NCBI GenBank assembly: GCA_034509495.1
Contig: CM067521.1
Coordinates: 16,274,704 to 16,338,703, forward strand
Source: Acestrorhynchus altus
Taxonomy: Eukaryota; Chordata; Actinopteri; Characiformes; Acestrorhynchidae
Direction: 5' to 3'
DNA length: 64,000 nucleotides
The notes under the pieces are model-generated. The model was not told the origin of the DNA. It searched no databases and saw only the letters and a program-made list of their open reading frames with translations. The position numbers and the translations under genes were made by a program. Below are positions 57,900 through 64,000 of the stretch, piece by piece (within the stretch, counting starts at the first letter, position 1; every line of letters starts with the position of its first letter).

Positions 57900-60690
57900 G
57901 CTCCAGCATGGTCAAACTATGTTGCCAGTGACTTGCTCCAGAGGCCATCAAGCCCAGATTGGGTGGTCAAAAGCCATCCTCTTGTTTTGGCTGCTCTGGT
58001 CAGACAGTAGACAGGCTGTGAACTGCAAACTGTCAGAATGGCAAAGTGGCAGAGCTGTTATACTGCATGCTGTTGTCTACCTTCCTCTGAGCCGCTTGAG
58101 TTATCTTTATTCTCTCCATGTCTGGTGGGGAGTGTGTTATTTGTGTTGTGTGTCTAATCATTTACCATTTGTTATAATTGAAGGATTGAAATAAAGTGTC
58201 TACAGCATTAATATGGTTTAAAAATACACCCAGGCCTTGTAATATAATTGCAGCCCTGTATTTGTTGACTCATGTATTTCCCCAGAGGTCTTTCTCTTCT
58301 GTCCAACCTAAGCTCCATTAACAGCATCTTTGGATCTCTACCAAGATGCCCATGCAGTAGCCTCTGTCTTTCTCTCTTTGTCTGCTTTCTCATTCTTATG
58401 ATTACAACCACTGCAGAACCTCCAGGCTGAACCGGAGACTATAAATCTCCTACCTCATGCTAACGTCCCACCTACACACTGCTGCAAAGTCAGCCAGACG
58501 GAGAACCTATTCAGGTCAGGTAGAATCAGCATCTATCTCTCTGTAGGGCCCCGGTGTGCTGCCCCATTGAGAGGTGATTTAGCTCCAAATGGGAAGAGAA
58601 CCACAGACAATGAAACGGTGCTGTGAAGCTGGAAGTGAGAATGAATAGGTGGTTAACCAGGTCTCAGGTGGAAAGCATATTTTTTAAATCACCAAATGGT
58701 GGATTTGCCTACCACAAGGAGGAGAGCTACTCCCTAATGTTTGTTTAAACTCTGACGTATTCAGCTCTTAAGTGATAGTTTGGTTCCTGAAAGGAAATAT
58801 CATAGATTTTCTGTATAATTAATTGGTTAGGATGTCAACAAAATCATTTAGAGAAAAGTTTAATGTCTCTAAAAGCTACGTAATCAAGCTCTTGCAAAAA
58901 ATATGTTCTCTGATGCCTGAGACACAATTTTAAGACAGTTTCAAGAGACGGCTGTGGCTGAAATGGACCCCTATTTAAGTTTTGTGGCAGCAATGTTCCT
59001 CTGATTTTCTGATTCGTAATCATTTGAGGGCAGTATCTCCCACAATTCACTGGTAATTTATAGTTAAATTTGGACCACAATGCAACTATGAGTCTCATTA
59101 CTAAGCAGCATAGTGGAATGAATGGAGCAGATGATGCTCATATAGTTGCTAGCTGAACCAGTGATAGGTACGAGCCACTGCATGCTGTGAAGTTCAGATA
59201 TTTTCCCATGTAATGTTTGTTCATTAAGGGGAGGTTTAATTTTGTAAGAAACATAATCAATGATTGTTCCACAAACAGCGCAGGGCTTTACTTGACTTCT
59301 GAATTCAGATGCAAATTGCTGATGATGAAGGGTCCAAATTCATCTGTGTTTTATACACTACTTATTAAACTAAATATCTGTGTCTGTCCCTATATAGTGT
59401 AATAATAATGACGGAATAGGATCCATTTGGCCTTTGTTTCCAAATCAATGAACATGCAGACCATTATAGTAAAGTATGCATACTGCATATGAATATGTAC
59501 TATGCAGTTTTTATAAAAATTGGTTATAAAAGCTCACAAGCATGAAGGTTCACTGTTGTCTTTGATTAACAAATTAATTGAAGTATTATATACGTTGAGT
59601 CACTTGGTTTCCATAACCACTGCTGTAAAGAAATATCAGTAAGTTATTCTGGAATGAACCATTTTAGGCAAAGCCCACTATGAATGGCTGATAACATTCC
59701 ACAGACAGAATGATGCAGAACATTTGAAAAATGGGTGAAATTCCCTTTTAAAGAAAACACTGAGTTATACAGTTCTATCAGCATGTTAGAGTTGTTGAGT
59801 GTAATAAGCATAAGATTAGCATTAGGGATATGATTGCAAACTTACTGTGGCGTTTGAGTATTTGCAAGAGATAATGAGCAGATATTTGATTAATGCTGGG
59901 ATAATGAATGCAGGCTTTTATCTGAATGGCAAGATATATACAATACTATAATGGGGGGTTTTATAATTTATAATAATAACTCAATGGGGGGGGTGGCAGG
60001 GTAGAGAAGGAGCTGAGAGAAGTTGGCCGGAGAAGAACGTGGAAGCTAAACAGTTATTAAATATTTTTCAAAAACTATAATACTTGATATAAGCAATATT
60101 GCCTCAGCCATATTGTGCTCTCTTTTTATCCCGATATAGATATTGATATATCTCCTAGCCCTAATAGAGCTACAAATCTGAATGCCTACAATGACTACAA
60201 TGGTAATTTGTACATAGATATACATGCCTAGATGTGGTGTTATCTCTTATTCTGTAAGGTGATACATCTGTGAGTTCAGCACAAGATCCATCAGATAAAT
60301 TCAACACACATCAGCATGTACATCAGTGTGTGAATCGCATGCACACAAAATGCAATAAACCCCAGAACACTGTAAGAAGGACTAGCCTGAAGTCAACTTA
60401 TATTCACCAGCTTCTTGTTGGAAATTCTACCTTAAATGTTGAAGCATCAAATGGCAGAATATAGTTGCTGCATAATTTAGTACGGAACAAGAAAATTCAA
60501 ACAGGTGCAGCACGTACATTCTGATGCCTGAGGCTGTACAGGACAATTCTTACAAAATGCTGGTGAATAAGAAGCTGACTTTAGTTTTGTGTAAGGTGTT
60601 AAAATATTCTGAATGTATAGCTTAAGAAATGCTGAAACATCCCTACGATGCTTATTATTATTGTAAATAAATTAATATAACTACTACATT
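57900..60690. other. Gene-free stretch
   Basis: No gene recognised. A copy of the AT-rich 'cccgatatag' repeat lies near 59990-60165 (gcctcagccatattgtgctc, tttatcccgatatagatatt). Confidence 0.4.
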
Positions 60691-60700
60691 ATTTTTTTTA

Positions 60701-61126
60701 AAATGAGAGCACAATTCATGCTGCACTCACAGGTTCACATGCAAAATATGAATGTGCTCTCTGAAATTCATCATGCTCTTGCTCAGACTGGGATTGCTCT
60801 TTTTAAGAAACTGTGCACATGCCTTCGGATATAACCTGCTCAAGTACATTTTGTAAGCGTGCACACAGATAAATTATTCCTGCTTGCTCACAGACCAATT
60901 TTCATTGGTCAAAAGCAGTACCAGCTTCTGATTGGCTGAAATGTTTTTTGGCAGGTTTGTTGCACTGAAAATCTGAGTGTGAGGGATGGAATGGTCCGTG
61001 AGCGAGAAAAGAAAATTCATGTAGACCAAAGCTAGTCTGAGCAAGAGCATGGTAAATTTGAGAGAGCACATTTATATTTATACAAATTAGCTCTGTGAGT
61101 GCGGCATGAATTCTGCTCTCACATTA
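60701..61126. repeat. Foldback MITE with about 100-bp arms
   Basis: Left end aatgagagcacaattcatgc and right end gcatgaattctgctctcaca are inverted. A second matched pair (gtgctctctgaaattcatca and the inverse near 61035-61070, agcaagagcatggtaaattt) shows the arms run for about 100 bp. Interior of about 220 bp without a coding frame. Confidence 0.7.
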
Positions 61127-61950
61127 ATAAAAAATACTCTTGACTTTTGGCAGAAAAAGAACTCCATACTACACCAAGTTAAGATCTCCTGTATAGGCTT
61201 AAATTAAAAGAAATGCAAGTTCTGTACTAATGTACTAAGCACATGGTCATATCTATACATTTTATTACATGATCCATGAGTTTTGATCAGTGTTGTCTGC
61301 ATTCTTATATAGTACTCAAAATATTTGAAGACTGTGAAAAAGGTTTTTGATAGTAACAATGAAACGGTCATATATTATATATTCATTTCATTTAAAGTTA
61401 TTATTAATTTCAAGCATTTTTGTTTTAAAGTTGATGGTTTTCATGAGCTATAAGCCATATTGATCAACAGTAAAACAAAAAAGGCTTGAAATGTCACTTT
61501 ATGTGTAATGAATATAATACATGACATGCCTTTTTGAATGAAATTGTTGAGGTTTTTTGAGGTTTTGAGATGCACTACAATGATCTACTGCTCGATAATG
61601 GTACTGAATGCAGTCTGGCAAAGATGCTGATTGCTCTAACATGGCAGCACTGTGGACTTGCCTGGCTGAACCCTATGCTGAATATAATGCACCATTATAC
61701 TGAAGATTTATTACACATCTTTCCTCCTCAGTAGAGGACGTGCACATTTGCTTGTTTCTGAACCAGCTAACATCAGCTAGATTGAGTAGGGTGTCTAGTT
61801 ACCTAAAAACCACAGAGAAGAGAAACACATTTTGCAGTCCAGTTAAGACAAATTCTATGTAATGTTAATTCAGTACTTCGTTAGTTACCCTTGTTTAATG
61901 TCTTTCTAGATACCTAAGTACACTTCACAGTTAGCACTCTACACAAACAC
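61127..61950. other. Gene-free stretch
   Basis: No recognised exon or named repeat. Confidence 0.35.
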
Positions 61951-61959
61951 GCTCAGCCA

Positions 61960-62150
61960 AAACATACCGATGAACCAAATGGACACAGCGTACTCTCCAC
62001 TGGAAATGGCCGTCCACCTGGAGTACTGATTCAAGCACTCATCTGCACATACAGTTCACCAACGCACCTGATGTGGGGAAACTCCACCCAGATAGGGCCT
62101 TGAACCCACAACCCCAGTGCTGGGGTAACCTCAAAGCCACCACCCTGCAT
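61960..62150 (-). repeat. SINE, second family, inverted
   Basis: actctccactggaaatggcc, gaaactccacccagataggg and ccttgaacccacaaccccag are the reverse complement of the 7955 element; gggttcaagg on the minus strand is the B-box-like part. Confidence 0.55.
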
Positions 62151-62484
62151 GGACAGTGGCAAAAAGATGTAAATTGGTGTTTGAAGGTTAACTGGAAGGC
62201 TACTGTAGCTAATACCTTCAAGGGTGGCTACATTGTATAGCTAGCAGAAAACATTGGGGGCTAAAAGATAAGTGTCCTACAGTGTCAGAAACCACACAAC
62301 AAGTTGTTTTGAGACAATTTAACCACTCGTAGCTTCAGTGAAGAACTAAATGTTTAGAATAAGGGATATAAAGAGTAAAGTTGTATTTTTTTACCTCATA
62401 TTTTGCCTAATTTGTGTATATAATGTCTAGACAAATCTTCACATAAATATAGATTCACTGTGTTTGCACACAGGGAAGTATGTG

Positions 62485-62690
62485 CCCCTCATTTACCCCG
62501 TCCACACAGTGAAACACACTCTAGGGAATTCACACACTAGTGAGCAGTGAGCACATGTACCCAGTGCAGTATGCGGTTGTGCGCCTTGCTCAAGGGCACT
62601 TCAGTCATTTCCTGCCTGTTCAGGGAATCAAACTGGCAACCTTTCAGTCACAAGGATGATTTCCTAAACACCAGTCCATAGCTGCCCACC
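62485..62690 (-). repeat. SINE of the first family
   Basis: catttaccccgtccacacag, tcaagggcacttcagtcatt, gggaatcaaactggcaacct and ccatagctgccc match the family of 40735. Confidence 0.55.
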
Positions 62691-62699
62691 ATGGACTAT

Positions 62700-64000
62700 A
62701 TAAAGATGTTTCTACTAGCTGTCAGTCCTGCCCAGTCTCAAGGAACAGGTGCAGAGCAGACATATTTTGTCTGGTGAAATGAAAGCTGGTTTTTGAGCAG
62801 CACTGCAGAAAAGCTCTACTGTTTGGGAAGCGGGCAGTGAGCTGCTCATTCATGTGTTGTTTTCATTCATGCTCTGCTGTTCTCGTAGCCACGGATTACA
62901 GATTACAGCACTGAAAAGAAAAGGAGACTGTCTGGGCTTGTAGATAGCAAATCCGTCAAGCTAGTTTTCTTTAACCCCCAGATTAAGCTTAATCCCGGAC
63001 TAAACTTTCAGTGGAAAATAACTGTTCAAAGGCTTTGTCATCTAGGACGACGGTTAATCTGAGTGCGAGAAACTGGTTTCATCAAATCCAGATGAACTGT
63101 AATCTTGACATTTTTGTCTTCATTTTTTTATTCATTAGACAATATGCCAGTTTATTAAGTGCATCATTTAAGTGAAGCTCAAACGATAATTACAGGCTTT
63201 CTGTGTGCTGAGAGATGACGAGAAGGTGAAACTGAATGCATGACAGTAGATGGACATTTTAAAGCATAGTTTCTGCACAAGCTATGAATTTTTTAACTCC
63301 CCTGAGATGTTAATCCTAATAAATTCATTGCAAGACCTCCTCCCTTTGTCTTCTGATGTTCTCAGAGACTGACCTTGAAAAACTTGACTATGAACATGAT
63401 TTATTTTCTTTCCCCTCTGGAACTCTGGGAGGCTTTTGAGGTTCACAGCTCTAGCTCCATCCATGTGTTTACACATCAAGAGCATCTGCTGGGCTTGGGT
63501 CCAATGCATGCTCTTGAAGATGGAGCACAGAGAGCTTGTCAGCAAACCCACAACAGCTTCACTTGCAGTGAAAAAAGAGAGGTCAGGATCAGCTGTGTGG
63601 AAAATAGGACTGGGTGGTGGCAGGTACCTCATGATGCAGCAGTTATGGTATCATAAATGATGCAGCATGATGCGTCAGAGAAAATCTCACAGTCTTGAAT
63701 GTAAATTTGTGCAAATACTGCTTAGCATGGACATGCGGTCCTAGGAAAAGACACAGAACCACCAAACCAGCTTTCGAGGTGCTTTTAACTTGATTGCAAA
63801 TATTGAATCACAATGATCCAAAATGTGAGTTGATGATTTTGAAGAAGAAAAAATAACCCTGAACAATATTTAATGGGTTGAACCAAGAAAAACCTAGAAA
63901 TATTTATCTTCTCAGGCTTATTATGATTGTGGATGTTCAAGACTGCTTAGAGATCAACAGTGGCATAACAACCAGTAGGCATTTTTAAAAATGGATACTG
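62700..64000. other. Gene-free end of window
   Basis: ORFs of up to 116 codons near 63280-63660 overlap on both strands and show no family features. I see no supported gene. Confidence 0.4.

Noticed and set aside
63282..63660. Overlapping ORFs of 74 to 116 codons on both strands near the window end
   Set aside because: No motif, no splice support and mutual overlap; chance ORFs are expected at this length.
1..64000. CRISPR arrays, phage, plasmid or bacterial operon content
   Set aside because: The regular repeats present are microsatellites and a minisatellite; spliced vertebrate genes fill the coding content.

Overview
The window is vertebrate nuclear DNA, almost certainly from a ray-finned (teleost) fish. 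The genes have many short exons with GT-AG introns. The proteins are vertebrate orthologues with a teleost character (a DNase1L4-type nuclease, a type II keratin). The intergenic and intronic DNA is full of decayed Tc1/mariner copies, short inverted-repeat elements, tRNA-derived SINEs and CA/AT microsatellites, as is usual in teleosts. Repeat wording suggests an otophysan fish (characin, catfish or carp relatives), but that is an impression, not a proof. There is no operon, CRISPR array, plasmid or phage content.

Layout. 1-7 kb: cox14 (minus, single coding exon) and bcdin3d (plus, two exons) with a decayed Tc1 copy between them and a CpG-rich promoter in front of bcdin3d. 8.8-17.8 kb: one type II keratin gene (minus, nine exons, canonical exon sizes, 439 codons) with Tc1 and MITE copies in its introns. 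18-30.9 kb: a gene-poor stretch of about 13 kb, all repeats apart from two broken exons of a DNase I-like gene (minus, about 20.4-20.6 kb) and one unexplained ORF. 31-37.4 kb: an intact DNase I-like gene of the dnase1l4 group (plus, nine coding exons, 275 codons). 37.7-42.1 kb: tma7 (minus, four exons), tail to tail with the nuclease and head to head with ccdc51. 43.5-45.3 kb: ccdc51 (plus, three coding exons, 425 codons). 46.6-55.3 kb: mcm2 (plus, sixteen exons, 887 codons) behind a promoter with a tandem-duplicated, E2F/CCAAT-rich module. 55.6-64 kb: repeats and one weak candidate first exon.

The genes are housekeeping or structural and do not form one pathway: COX14 (cytochrome c oxidase assembly), BCDIN3D (RNA 5'-monophosphate methylation), keratin (epithelial filaments), DNase1L4 (intracellular endonuclease), TMA7 (ribosome-associated), CCDC51/MITOK (mitochondrial potassium channel), MCM2 (replicative helicase). 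The tma7-ccdc51 head-to-head order matches the human arrangement as I recall it. Exon coordinates were read by hand from splice consensus and reading phase; every multi-exon CDS closes in frame.

I found no previously undescribed biological system. The best leads are the duplicated mcm2 promoter module, a palindromic hairpin family seen three times (twice near promoters), a recent 450-bp tandem duplication with a minisatellite beside the tma7 first splice donor, overlapping 3' ends of dnase1l4 and tma7, and the broken inverted DNase paralogue.
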